From contig CALUVB010000023.1 of assembly GCA_944324115.1 (NCBI GenBank), positions 1-64,000 on the forward strand: a stretch of 64,000 nt of DNA. The letters are read 5' to 3'. The notes beneath the pieces are model-generated. The model did no database searches. It saw only the letters and a list, made by a program, of their open reading frames with translations, and was not told where the DNA came from. Origin of the DNA: an uncultured Elusimicrobiales bacterium. GTDB taxonomy: Bacteria > Elusimicrobiota > Elusimicrobia > Elusimicrobiales > Elusimicrobiaceae. The position numbers were made by a program, and so were the translations under genes. Positions 1-8,087 of the stretch are shown here, in pieces; within the stretch, counting starts at the first letter, position 1; the number at the start of each line of letters is the position of its first letter.

Positions 1-576
1 AACGAATTTGTAGCCGATGATTTCGTTGTTTTTGTCCAAGCCGATTTCCAGCACATAGCCTTCGGCCATTTCCAAATAGCGGGGGCCTTTGGCTTCGGTG
101 CCGTACATCGTGCCGACTTGGCTGCGGTGGCCTTTGCCCAAGTCTTCCATACCGGCGCCGATGGGCAGCCCGTCATCGGAAAATGCGCTCTGCGTGCGGC
201 CATAAACAATTTGCAGAAACAGCTCGCGCATAGCGGTATTGATAGCGTCGCAGACCAAGTCGGAGTTTAAAGCTTCCAAAATGGTTTTGCCAGGCAGAAT
301 TTCCGCCGCCATAGCAGCAGAGTGAGTCATGCCGGAGCAGCCCAACGTCTCCACTAGGGCTTCTTTAATCACGCCGTTTTTGACGTTAAGCGTGAGTTTG
401 CAGGCGCCCTGTTGCGGGGCGCACCAACCCACACCGTGGGTCAAACCGCTGATATCGCCAATTTGTTTGGCTTTAACCCATTTTCCTTCTTCAGGAATCG
501 GGGCCGGATCATGCTTGGCGCCTTTGCAGACGCAGCACATTTCTTTGACTTCGGGGGTGCATTTTTCGCAGCTCAT
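1..576 (-). CDS. NifU-like iron-sulfur scaffold protein (3' end beyond window)
   Basis: The minus strand is open from an ATG at 576 through the left edge, giving about 192 residues. The N-terminus is Cys-rich (CEKC near residue 3, then CCVC near 14) and is followed by a NifU/IscU N-terminal-like core with GVGWCAPQQGACK and ETLGCSGMTHSA, where the cysteines would hold or pass on an Fe-S cluster. Known for the family: scaffold proteins of this kind occur in anaerobes. The start is fixed by AGGAGAC at 581-587, five bases ahead of the ATG. The C-terminus is cut off, so full length and partner genes are unknown. The call rests on recalled family similarity; the exact client of this scaffold is not deducible here. 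Confidence 0.72.
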   Translation of the reverse strand, partial: MSCEKCTPEVKEMCCVCKGAKHDPAPIPEEGKWVKAKQIGDISGLTHGVGWCAPQQGACKLTLNVKNGVIKEALVETLGCSGMTHSAAMAAEILPGKTILEALNSDLVCDAINTAMRELFLQIVYGRTQSAFSDDGLPIGAGMEDLGKGHRSQVGTMYGTEAKGPRYLEMAEGYVLEIGLDKNNEIIGYKFV

Positions 577-622
577 GAAAGTCTCCTAATGAAAATAATA
601 AATCTTACTTATATATTTTACA

Positions 623-648
623 AAAAATAAAGCGGGAAAAAGCCCCGC
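623..648 (-). terminator. Intrinsic terminator of pilin A
   Basis: On the minus strand a GCGGG / CCCGC stem with a T-containing loop is followed by TTTATTTTTT. It lies 30 bp after the stop of pilin A. Confidence 0.65.
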
Positions 649-677
649 CGGTAAAAACACAATTGAAATATCAACTA

Positions 678-1226
678 TCAAAAACGATAGCCTATAGCGG
701 TTGAAGAAGTAGCATTAGAGGAAGAGAGACCTGAAACGTTTTGGCAAATACTGTTGGCAAGAGCGTTATTGGAAGCAGCCCAGCAAATAAATGTTGATGA
801 AGCGAATTGTCTTTCCAAAGAAACATGGGATACTTTTTTACTGGAACAATATATAGATACGGCTCCATTGGCGTTGACAAATATATAACAAGAGAAATCT
901 GCATAACTTACAGTTTCTGTTCCTGCAGAAGACACCTTCAGTTCTCCCCCTGCCGGCATAGAAATATCCAGCTCACTAAAAGAAGAAGCATATTGACCAT
1001 TTGTCATATAAAATAATTTCTCCGCTTCTGCAACAGAACGCAGGAGCGGAAGCAATGTTTTAATCCGGGCTACCCCTACCGCTTTTGTATATTGCGGCAA
1101 AGCCACCGCCGCCAATATGCCAATTATCAAGACCACTACTAAAAGTTCAATCAGCGTAAAACCGCCCAATTGGCGTTTTGCGGGGATTTTCACATCGGAA
1201 ATATTTTTTTGATACATATTATCCAT
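678..1226 (-). CDS. Type IV pilin-like protein (pilin A)
   Basis: This is a 182-residue prepilin. A short basic leader ends in Gly-Gly before FTLIELLVV, the site cut by prepilin peptidase, and a long hydrophobic alpha-1 helix ends in ALPQY. The globular part has a Cys pair near the C-terminus (FICWA ... ICQN), the usual disulfide-bounded D-region. It would be exported, processed and built into a type IV pilus, competence pseudopilus or type II pseudopilus; which one cannot be told. The open frame could begin at an upstream TTG, but the ATG at 1226 sits exactly 6 nt after an extended -10, so I start there. There is no Shine-Dalgarno sequence. It is monocistronic with its own terminator. Its first ~60 codons are nearly identical in DNA to those of pilin B. 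Confidence 0.88.
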   Translation of the reverse strand: MDNMYQKNISDVKIPAKRQLGGFTLIELLVVVLIIGILAAVALPQYTKAVGVARIKTLLPLLRSVAEAEKLFYMTNGQYASSFSELDISMPAGGELKVSSAGTETVSYADFSCYIFVNANGAVSIYCSSKKVSHVSLERQFASSTFICWAASNNALANSICQNVSGLSSSNATSSTAIGYRF

Positions 1227-1256
1227 ATGCAAAATGTATCAAAAAAAACAATGCAA
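1227..1256 (-). promoter_or_regulatory. Poly-T pilin promoter, T8 version
   Basis: Read on the minus strand: TTGCAT (1256-1251), TG, eight T, then the extended -10 TGATACATT (1241-1233), 6 nt, and the ATG at 1226. The distance from TTGCAT to TACATT is 12 nt, shorter than the 16-18 usual for sigma-70. The predicted transcript would start at about the ATG, so it would be leaderless. Confidence 0.62.
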
Positions 1257-1312
1257 GCCCTTTACAAATTACACGTTTCCAACAAGAAACTTACCTATGC
1301 CCAAAACGGGGG

Positions 1313-1341
1313 TTGCTTTTTCTCCTCAACCTTTTTACAAT
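1313..1341 (+). promoter_or_regulatory. Promoter of serC operon
   Basis: TTGCTT (1313-1318) and TACAAT (1336-1341) are separated by 17 bp. They precede serC with a Shine-Dalgarno AAGGAG just before the ATG at 1371. Confidence 0.6.
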
Positions 1342-1370
1342 GGGGGTAGACGCAAAAAAAGGAGACTACC

Positions 1371-2546
1371 ATGACTGTGAAAATACCGACTGAACAACTA
1401 CCTACTTCAACCTTTACCTGCGGCCCCAGTCAAGGGCACCCCGTTGTGAGAGAGACCCCTCTTTATAAAACGCAATTTGAACGCAGCCACCGCGCCAAAG
1501 ATATTTCTACCGACGGCCTTTATAAAGAAGCCGCCAACAACTTGCGCCAACTTTTAGATTTGCCCGTTGATTATACAGTCATTTTCTTTATGGGCGGAGC
1601 TACCCCTGCATTAGATGCCGTGGCGTGGAGCTTAACAAAAAATTCTATTTCTGGATTAAGTTTTGGGGCGTTTTCTAAATTATGGTGTAAAAAAATTGCT
1701 TCCTGCTTAGAAGATACCGTGATTAAAGATTTTAAAGAACCCGCCGAAGGGGAATTTTTTCCCGCGGAAAAACCCGACTACAACGCCAGCTTGGTCGTGC
1801 TGACGCCTAACGAAACCTCCACCGGCACCCAAATACCCGACGAATATTTGGAAGAAGCGTGGAAAAACAAAGGACCAGACACGTTAATAGCGTGGGATTG
1901 CACCTCATGTGCCGGCGGGCGGAATTTACCGAAAAATAAATTTGACGTAATGGTATTCTCTATGCAAAAATGCTTTGGCGTGGGGGGCGGCAGCAGCGTG
2001 ATCATCTTGAGCCCCGCCGCAGTCAAACGCATAGAAGTAGCAAAAAAATACCGCCGTATTCCCTATTCCCTGGATTTAACGGAAGCCGTCAAAAAAGCCC
2101 AAGAAAAAGCCCAAACGGTCAATACCCCTTCCACTACCAATATCTGGATGTTCAATGAGGCCTGCAAGTGGATGAACGACAATGGCGGGCTCAAGGCCAT
2201 GGACATGCTGTGCCGCACCCATTACGACTACTTGATGAAATGGGTGGAAAGCACCGACTGGCTGGCCCCGCTGATTAAAAACCCGGCTAACCGCTCCTAT
2301 ACTACTTTGACGTTGGAAATTACGGACCCTAAAATTGACTGCGCCGAAATCAGCAAAGCGCTCAAAGCCACCGGCTTGCCTAATTTACAAGACGGCATAA
2401 AAAAATATTCTTCCGTCAAACAAAACTCCCTGCGTATTGCCTGTTTCCCGTTTGTGGATATACACGGCACGCAGCAATATGAAAAACTGACCAAAGCCGT
2501 TGACGCTATTGTGGCGGACTTGCGCGCCAACGCGGAGGACAAATGA
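1371..2546 (+). CDS. serC: Phosphoserine aminotransferase
   Basis: SerC converts 3-phosphohydroxypyruvate and glutamate to O-phosphoserine, the second step of serine synthesis, in the cytosol with PLP. The 391-residue protein has the fold-type I pattern: FMGGATPA near residue 73 for phosphate contact, AWDCTSCAGG near 174, and the PLP lysine K200 in FSMQKCFGVGGG. It resembles the archaeal/Methanosarcina-type SerC branch more than the E. coli type (recalled, not tested). A strong AAGGAG lies 8 nt before the ATG. The stop overlaps the serA start by 4 bp, so the pathway genes are translationally coupled. Confidence 0.9.
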   Translation: MTVKIPTEQLPTSTFTCGPSQGHPVVRETPLYKTQFERSHRAKDISTDGLYKEAANNLRQLLDLPVDYTVIFFMGGATPALDAVAWSLTKNSISGLSFGAFSKLWCKKIASCLEDTVIKDFKEPAEGEFFPAEKPDYNASLVVLTPNETSTGTQIPDEYLEEAWKNKGPDTLIAWDCTSCAGGRNLPKNKFDVMVFSMQKCFGVGGGSSVIILSPAAVKRIEVAKKYRRIPYSLDLTEAVKKAQEKAQTVNTPSTTNIWMFNEACKWMNDNGGLKAMDMLCRTHYDYLMKWVESTDWLAPLIKNPANRSYTTLTLEITDPKIDCAEISKALKATGLPNLQDGIKKYSSVKQNSLRIACFPFVDIHGTQQYEKLTKAVDAIVADLRANAEDK

Positions 2547-3496
2547 AAATACTGATTGCAGACAAATTCCCCGCCCACTGGGCCGAAGTACTGGCTAAGC
2601 AGGGGCATCAAATTACTTCCGACCCGTCTTTAGACGAAAACACGCTGGTCGGCGCCATAAAAGACAATGAAATTTTAATCGTGCGCAGCACCAAAGTGCC
2701 CGCCGCCGTCATAGACGCAGGTGCGGCATTAAAGCTTATTATCCGCGCCGGGGCCGGCACCAACACCATAGACGTCAAACACGCCGCCGAAAAGGGCGTG
2801 GCGGTGTGCAACTGCCCGGGCACCAATTCCATCGCCGTGGCGGAGCTGACGATGGGGCTGATATTGGCTTTAGACCGCCGCATTTACCACAACACCAAAG
2901 ACCTGCGAGAAGGTAAATGGAACAAAGGCGAATACGGCAAAGCCAAAGGGCTTTTTGGGCGTACGCTGGGTATTATCGGCCTGGGAGCGATTGGCAAAGA
3001 GGTAGCCAAACGCGCCGAAGCTTTCGGCATGAAAGTAGTGGCCTATGACCCCAACGATAAAGCTGAAGAATTTATTGCCATGGGCGTAACGCCGGAGCCG
3101 GACATTTACACGCTGGCCGGCATGTGCGACGCGGTGACCGTGCATGTACCTGAAACGCCGCAAACTAAAGGCTTATTTAACAAAAAATTCTTTGACGCCA
3201 TGAAGCCGGGCGCCATCTTTATCAACGCCGCGCGCGGCGGGCTGGTGGTGGCCAAAGACTTGGCAGAAGCCGTTAAAAACAAAGGGATTAAGGCCGGTTT
3301 AGACGTCTACGAAACCGAGCCCAAAGCCAATGATACGGCGTTTGATTATTCCCCCTACGAAGGGGCGGAAACTATCTACGGCACGCACCATATCGGCGCC
3401 AGCACGGATCAAGCACAAGACGCCGTGGCGGAGTGTACCGTCAAAATTATCAATGAATACGCCGCTACAGGCAAATTCTTGCACAAGGTGAACTAA
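2543..3496 (+). CDS. serA: D-3-phosphoglycerate dehydrogenase, short form
   Basis: SerA oxidises 3-phosphoglycerate to 3-phosphohydroxypyruvate with NAD+, committing carbon to serine. At 317 residues it is the short form: the two Rossmann-type domains are present but there is no C-terminal ACT serine-binding domain, so feedback inhibition through ACT is not expected. Seen are the NAD motif GIIGLGAIGKEV near residue 143, NAARGGLV near 229, and the catalytic His region THHIGAST near 282. It starts inside the last codons of serC (ATGA overlap) and its TAA stop shares a base with the next ATG. Confidence 0.92.
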   Translation: MKILIADKFPAHWAEVLAKQGHQITSDPSLDENTLVGAIKDNEILIVRSTKVPAAVIDAGAALKLIIRAGAGTNTIDVKHAAEKGVAVCNCPGTNSIAVAELTMGLILALDRRIYHNTKDLREGKWNKGEYGKAKGLFGRTLGIIGLGAIGKEVAKRAEAFGMKVVAYDPNDKAEEFIAMGVTPEPDIYTLAGMCDAVTVHVPETPQTKGLFNKKFFDAMKPGAIFINAARGGLVVAKDLAEAVKNKGIKAGLDVYETEPKANDTAFDYSPYEGAETIYGTHHIGASTDQAQDAVAECTVKIINEYAATGKFLHKVN

Positions 3497-4728
3497 TGGC
3501 TACTGTTAAACCTTTCCGGGGCTACCGCCCCGACGGTCACGCAGAGCAGATTGCGTGTCCGCCGTATGATGTAATCAACTCGCGTGAAGCGCGCGAAATG
3601 GCTAAAGGCAATCCCCTCTCTTTTCTGCACGTGGAAAAGCCGGAAATTGATTTGCCTGAAAATGTGGATTTATACGATGAGCAGGTATATGCAAAAGGGC
3701 GTGAAAATCTGGATAAATTCATTGCACGCGGCATCTTAAAACAAGACCGCAAACCTTGCTTTTATATTTATGCACAGACTATGAACGGGCGCACCCAGTA
3801 CGGCTTGGTGGCCGCGGTGAGTGCAGAAGAGTACGACAAAGGCATTATCCGCAAACACGAGCTGACGCGCAAAGACAAAGAAGAAGACCGCACCCGCCAT
3901 GTGGATACCTTGGGCGCCACCACGGGCCCGGTTTTCTTGACCTATCCGCAACAGCCGGAAATGAACGACTTAGTCCATGCACTGGTCCAAATCCCACCTC
4001 ACTACAAGTTTACTACACCCGATGGGATAGGACACACATTTTGGGTCATGCACGAAGACAAAGACATCAAGCGCGTAATTGAAATCTTTGACGCGCTGCC
4101 CATACTGTATATTGCCGACGGACACCACCGCTCCGCTTCCGCCGCCAATGTGGCGCGCAAGCGCAAAGCGGCAAACCCGCACCACACGGGGCAGGAAAGC
4201 TACAACTTCTTCCTGGCGGTCATTTTCCCGGCGCAACAGCTCTACGTCATGGACTACAACCGCCTGGTCAAAGATTTAAACGGATTGTCTAAAGAGACGT
4301 TTTTGGAGAAAATCCGCACTAAATTTGACGTGCATGCCACCGGACAAGATAAACCCCGCGCCCGCCACCACTTTGGCATGTATTTAGATGGACAATGGTA
4401 TACGCTTACCGCCAAAGACGACTCTTATGACGCACAGGACCCTGTAGCCGCTTTAGATGTAAGTATACTGCAGAATAATCTGCTGGCCCCGGTGCTGGGC
4501 ATTGGCGACCCGCGCACCGACAAACGCATTAACTTTGTCGGCGGCATACGGGGGCTGAAAGAACTGCAGAAACGCGTGGACAGCGGCGAATACAAAGTGG
4601 CGTTCTCCATGTATCCGACTTCTATGGAAGAGCTGATGAAGGTGGCCGACGCCAACTTAATTATGCCCCCCAAATCCACCTGGTTTGAGCCCAAGCTGCG
4701 CAGCGGACTGGTGACGTATAAATACTAA
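3496..4728 (+). CDS. DUF1015 family protein
   Basis: This 410-residue protein starts with FRGYRPDGHAEQIACPPYDV, typical of DUF1015, and carries the family's DGHHR motif near residue 209 (YIADGHHRSASA). The biochemical function is unproven. In many anaerobes and archaea this family lies beside serA/serC, and here it is the third gene of that operon, joined to serA by a TAATG overlap. That makes a role in or near serine/phosphoserine metabolism plausible, but that is inference from context only. A strong terminator follows 35 bp after the stop. Confidence 0.85.
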   Translation: MATVKPFRGYRPDGHAEQIACPPYDVINSREAREMAKGNPLSFLHVEKPEIDLPENVDLYDEQVYAKGRENLDKFIARGILKQDRKPCFYIYAQTMNGRTQYGLVAAVSAEEYDKGIIRKHELTRKDKEEDRTRHVDTLGATTGPVFLTYPQQPEMNDLVHALVQIPPHYKFTTPDGIGHTFWVMHEDKDIKRVIEIFDALPILYIADGHHRSASAANVARKRKAANPHHTGQESYNFFLAVIFPAQQLYVMDYNRLVKDLNGLSKETFLEKIRTKFDVHATGQDKPRARHHFGMYLDGQWYTLTAKDDSYDAQDPVAALDVSILQNNLLAPVLGIGDPRTDKRINFVGGIRGLKELQKRVDSGEYKVAFSMYPTSMEELMKVADANLIMPPKSTWFEPKLRSGLVTYKY

Positions 4729-4762
4729 AGTGCATTCAAAAGCTGTTTTAATCACCAAAAAC

Positions 4763-4790
4763 GCCCCCGGTTTGCGGGGGCATTTTTTTA
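4763..4790 (+). terminator. Terminator of serC-serA-DUF1015 operon
   Basis: GCCCCCG / CGGGGGC stem with a short loop, followed by a run of T. Confidence 0.88.
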
Positions 4791-4825
4791 AGAATAGTGT
4801 TTGAACGAACGAGTTTGGAATAAGC

Positions 4826-5335
4826 CTATCTCTTCCAGCAATGCGGCGTGTGACCGGTGAACATTTCTCCGCCCATAACAGATTTACATAACCAATCTGC
4901 GGCGTAATTATCTGTGGAATAAGCGCAGCACCAAGCAGAGCCTGAAGAATAAAAAATGGTATAAGTAAAAGCAATATTTCCGCCGCTACAGTCCAGCCGC
5001 TCCCCAACCAAATGGCAATGAATATTTTCCCAACGCACATAGGTGTCTGTAACAGACGTTCCCTGCATTTCTATGTCCAAATCAAAAAAAGAATCTGCAT
5101 AACTTCCATTGGCCATATAATAACGAATTTGCGCATCATAGATATTCTTGGCAGCGCTCACTATTTGCATAAACCGGGTTTTTTGCACGGCCCGTTCATA
5201 GTGGGGCAAAGCTATGGCGGCCAAAATGCCGATTATCAACACCACCACCAAAAGTTCAATCAACGTAAAACCGCCCAATTGGCGTTTTGCGGGGATTTTC
5301 ACATCGGAAATATTTTTTTGATACATGTTATCCAT
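4826..5335 (-). CDS. Type IV pilin-like protein (pilin B)
   Basis: This is a 169-residue prepilin. It has a basic leader ending in Gly-Gly, then FTLIELLVVVLIIGILAA and ALPHYERAVQKTR. The leader and alpha-1 segment are almost base-for-base the same as pilin A, while the globular part is unrelated in sequence. The globular part contains SYADSFFDLDI, several Cys (IHCHL, LDCSG, AWCCAYS, LCKSV) and a C-terminal Cys loop. The start is taken at the ATG at 5335, six bases after the extended -10. It lies convergent to the serine operon and has its own promoter. Likely role: pilus or pseudopilus subunit, possibly minor; the machinery is not in this window. Confidence 0.88.
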   Translation of the reverse strand: MDNMYQKNISDVKIPAKRQLGGFTLIELLVVVLIIGILAAIALPHYERAVQKTRFMQIVSAAKNIYDAQIRYYMANGSYADSFFDLDIEMQGTSVTDTYVRWENIHCHLVGERLDCSGGNIAFTYTIFYSSGSAWCCAYSTDNYAADWLCKSVMGGEMFTGHTPHCWKR

Positions 5336-5369
5336 ATGCAAAATGTATCAAAAAAAAAAAACAATGCAA
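5336..5369 (-). promoter_or_regulatory. Poly-T pilin promoter, T12 version
   Basis: TTGCAT (5369-5364), TG, twelve T, extended -10 TGATACATT (5350-5342), 6 nt, ATG. The spacer from TTGCAT to TACATT is 16 nt. Apart from T-tract length it is the same as the pilin A promoter. Confidence 0.65.
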
Positions 5370-5444
5370 GCCCTTTCACACGCTGAATGCTGCTTTTGCA
5401 AGCAAACTCTACCAATGGCCCCGGTCCAGCCTGGATTCTATATG

Positions 5445-5471
5445 CAAAAACCCCGCCTGTTTAGGCGGGGT
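5445..5471 (-). terminator. Terminator of ABC exporter gene
   Basis: On the minus strand CCCCGCC TAAACA GGCGGGG followed by TTTTT. Confidence 0.85.
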
Positions 5472-5493
5472 AAGAATCAAACAATCAAGACTC

Positions 5494-7278
5494 TCAGATG
5501 CGGTGTTTAAACTGCGCATTATACAGTGCCTTATAAGCCCCGTCTTCCAATTTCAAGAGTTCTTCGTGAGATCCTTCTTCCACAATCTCCCCGCCGTTAA
5601 GCACCACAATTTTATCTGCATTGACGACTGTGGACAGCCGATGGGCTATTACAAACACCGTGCGGTTTTTCATCAAATTATCTAGCGCTTTTTGCACTAT
5701 CGCCTCCGATTTATTATCCAACGCGCTGGTCGCTTCGTCTAACACCACAATAGGCGCATTGCGGATAAATGCACGCGCAATCGCCACACGCTGGCGCTGC
5801 CCGCCGGAAAGCGTCAAACCGCGTTCTCCCAGCTGCGTATCCAGCCCGTCTTTAAGCGTAGCGATGAATTCTTCCAAATGCGCATTTTTAACGGCTGCTT
5901 GCAAATCCGTTTCGGTGGCGTCTGTACGGCCTATCATAATATTATCCCGAATAGTCCCTGAAAACAAAAAGTTATCTTGGAATACCACTGCCAGTTGGTC
6001 ACGCAGGGAGGCAAGCGTAAACTCCCGTATATCGTGCCCGTCAAATGTAATACGCCCCTGTTGCACATCATAAAAACGAGGCAAAAGATTGACGCAGGTG
6101 CTTTTCCCCCCGCCGGAATTGCCTACTAAAGCCAAAGTGCTTCCCACCGGAACGGACAAATTTATATTTTTAAGCACCGGTACGCCTTCTTTATAAGAGA
6201 AAGTTACATTTTCAAATTTGATTTCTTTCTTAACCCCTTCCAGCTTTTTGGCGTCTTTGGCGTCTTTGATGGTTGGTTTTAAAGCAAATATTTCAAAAAT
6301 GCGGTCTATAGCCAACAACGCTTTTTTAATATCCACATAATCGTCTCCCACTGTTTTAAGCGGCGTATAAAGCAACAGAAGGGCCGCCACAAAAGAAGTA
6401 AAGTTACCGCTGGTAATTGTTCCTTTCACAATCAGAGAGCTGCTTTGCCATATGACAAAGGCCAGCCCTAATGAAATAATAAAGTGCATCACAGGGGAAA
6501 GCCAGCCCGTATGTTTCACTATGCCCATATTCAAACTGAAAATACGTTCCATCAAGGTGTTGAAGCCTTTTTGTTGGTCCTTTTGCAAATTATACGCGGC
6601 AATGGTGCGGTTGCCGCTGAAGGCCTCATTATATGCTTTCATAGCCACAGAACCAACCTGTATTGTATTGCGCACCAATTCCTCCATTTTGCGCCGCACG
6701 ATATAAATCGGCACAAAAGCCACCAATACGGCCCCCACCGCAATAATGGTCAGCTGCCATGAATTATAAAACAACACGCATACTAATGCCAAGGAAGAAA
6801 ACAATTTGGAAATAATCAAGCGAACATGGTTTATCAACCCATTGCAGGCAGTATCGGCATCATTGTTAAAACGCATCATCACGTGGCCGGAGTCATTCGT
6901 GTCAAAATAGGCGGTATTTAAGGAAAGAAGTTTGGCAAAGAGTTTTTTTCGCACGTCTAATGTAATCTTATTGCCCACCCATGTCGTCAAATATTTGACG
7001 CTGTAATTTAAAACGCTTTGTATGGAAACAAACCCAATAATAAGCAACGGAACAAACGCGGCAAAGGTAGCATTTTTGGCCACCAGCACATCATCAGTAT
7101 AAGGCTTTAAAAACAGCGCCACTACCGAATCCAGCGCGCCTACCGGAACCGCCAGCCCCACCCCCAATAAAGCCCGAAACCAATACGGCTTAATATAGGG
7201 CCACATACGTTTATAATTTACAACCAGCGAATTTTTGAAAATCAATTCATTTAATGGAGTTTTGAGTATATTCTTCAT
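5494..7278 (-). CDS. MsbA-like ABC exporter (membrane and ATPase fused)
   Basis: This half-transporter has 594 residues. An N-terminal six-helix membrane domain (roughly residues 40-310) is fused to a nucleotide-binding domain. Seen are Walker A GNSGGGKST, Q-loop VFQDNFLFSGTIRDN, signature LSGGQRQRVAIARA, Walker B PIVVLDEATSALD and the H-loop AHRLSTV. Such homodimeric exporters flip lipid A/LPS core or other lipids across the inner membrane; the substrate is not proven. The open frame extends to an ATG at 7347, but a perfect extended -10 (TGTTATAAT) lies inside that extension. I therefore start at the ATG at 7278 (MKNILKTPL), with GAGGGAG 13 nt upstream. Divergent from the DksA-like gene. Confidence 0.85.
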   Translation of the reverse strand: MKNILKTPLNELIFKNSLVVNYKRMWPYIKPYWFRALLGVGLAVPVGALDSVVALFLKPYTDDVLVAKNATFAAFVPLLIIGFVSIQSVLNYSVKYLTTWVGNKITLDVRKKLFAKLLSLNTAYFDTNDSGHVMMRFNNDADTACNGLINHVRLIISKLFSSLALVCVLFYNSWQLTIIAVGAVLVAFVPIYIVRRKMEELVRNTIQVGSVAMKAYNEAFSGNRTIAAYNLQKDQQKGFNTLMERIFSLNMGIVKHTGWLSPVMHFIISLGLAFVIWQSSSLIVKGTITSGNFTSFVAALLLLYTPLKTVGDDYVDIKKALLAIDRIFEIFALKPTIKDAKDAKKLEGVKKEIKFENVTFSYKEGVPVLKNINLSVPVGSTLALVGNSGGGKSTCVNLLPRFYDVQQGRITFDGHDIREFTLASLRDQLAVVFQDNFLFSGTIRDNIMIGRTDATETDLQAAVKNAHLEEFIATLKDGLDTQLGERGLTLSGGQRQRVAIARAFIRNAPIVVLDEATSALDNKSEAIVQKALDNLMKNRTVFVIAHRLSTVVNADKIVVLNGGEIVEEGSHEELLKLEDGAYKALYNAQFKHRI

Positions 7279-7318
7279 ATAAAAACAAGCTCCCTCTGCC
7301 AACGAATAAACACTGTTT

Positions 7319-7327
7319 ATTATAACA
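7319..7327 (-). promoter_or_regulatory. Extended -10 promoter of ABC exporter
   Basis: TGTTATAAT on the minus strand. Transcription would begin about 7 nt downstream, giving a leader of about 35 nt to the ATG at 7278. Confidence 0.6.
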
Positions 7328-7425
7328 ATTATCTCCCCCTCTTGCATTCATGTTCCTTATTTGCTACATTAGACAAACGGCCTACAGCGCCGCCAAACAA
7401 TTTGAATCATTCAAGGAGTAACCAA

Positions 7426-7803
7426 ATGGTAACCAAGAAAAACAGCAAAGACGCTTTAAGCGCCGCCGAAATTAAAGAGATCAAAAAACATTTGGAAGAA
7501 CTAAAAGCCGATGCAGAAAAACGCCTCAAAGACAAGAAAAATATGGATATGCCTGAGGCGGAAGTAGGGGACCCTATTGACGCCGCCAGCCAAAGCTTGG
7601 ACAAAGAAATTCTGTTTGAACTTTCCGGCAACTCCCACAATACCATTGGCCAGATTGAAGCCGCCCTGCGCAAGATTGAAAAGGGCATTTACGGCCGCTG
7701 CGAGCTCTGCCGCCAGCCCATTCCTAAAAAACGCATTAAAGCGCTTCCGTTTGCGCGCTATTGTATTAATTGCCAGCATTCTTCCGAAAGAAATAACGGC
7801 TAA
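7426..7803 (+). CDS. DksA/TraR-type zinc-finger protein
   Basis: This 125-residue protein has a Lys/Glu-rich helical N-terminus, a predicted coiled coil, and a C-terminal four-Cys zinc finger (CELC ... CINC, residues about 95-118). The layout is that of DksA/TraR proteins, which enter the RNA polymerase secondary channel and act with ppGpp, and of the related YteA/YbiI-type proteins. The acidic tip residues of true DksA are not clearly identifiable, so a classical DksA role is only likely. The start is set by AAGGAG 7 nt before the ATG at 7426; a longer upstream in-frame reading lacks a ribosome site. A strong terminator follows. Confidence 0.82.
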   Translation: MVTKKNSKDALSAAEIKEIKKHLEELKADAEKRLKDKKNMDMPEAEVGDPIDAASQSLDKEILFELSGNSHNTIGQIEAALRKIEKGIYGRCELCRQPIPKKRIKALPFARYCINCQHSSERNNG

Positions 7804-7824
7804 CACAATCCTTACTTCCTTTTA

Positions 7825-7848
7825 CCCCGGCTTCAGCCGGGGTTTTTA
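7825..7848 (+). terminator. Terminator of DksA-like gene
   Basis: CCCCGGC TTCA GCCGGGG followed by TTTTT. Confidence 0.9.
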
Positions 7849-8041
7849 TATGTTGGCGCTATAAAGAAACGCTTGGTATTTTTTTGCCATAAAAAAGCAA
7901 ATCCTATCTAGAACAGACGGAACGTTTCTATATACTTTATTTAGATGGCGCTATTGCCCGGTAGCGGCCCATACGGAAGAATTCATTTCCTTTATATGAA
8001 AATCCTTAGATGGCAAGCAGAGTTTACAAGAAAAACATTAA

Positions 8042-8068
8042 TAAAAAACCCCGGCATGTGCCGGGGTT
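8042..8068 (-). terminator. Terminator of secreted Cys-rich protein gene
   Basis: Minus-strand stem CCCCGGC / GCCGGGG with a four-base loop, then TTTTTT. Confidence 0.88.
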
Positions 8069-8087
8069 TGGCTAAAGACAACTTTAT

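Noticed and set aside
1227-1232. Upstream TTG starts for the pilin genes
   Set aside because: They lie between the -10 and the ATG, are not conserved as codons in pilin D, and the fixed 6-nt distance favours the ATG.
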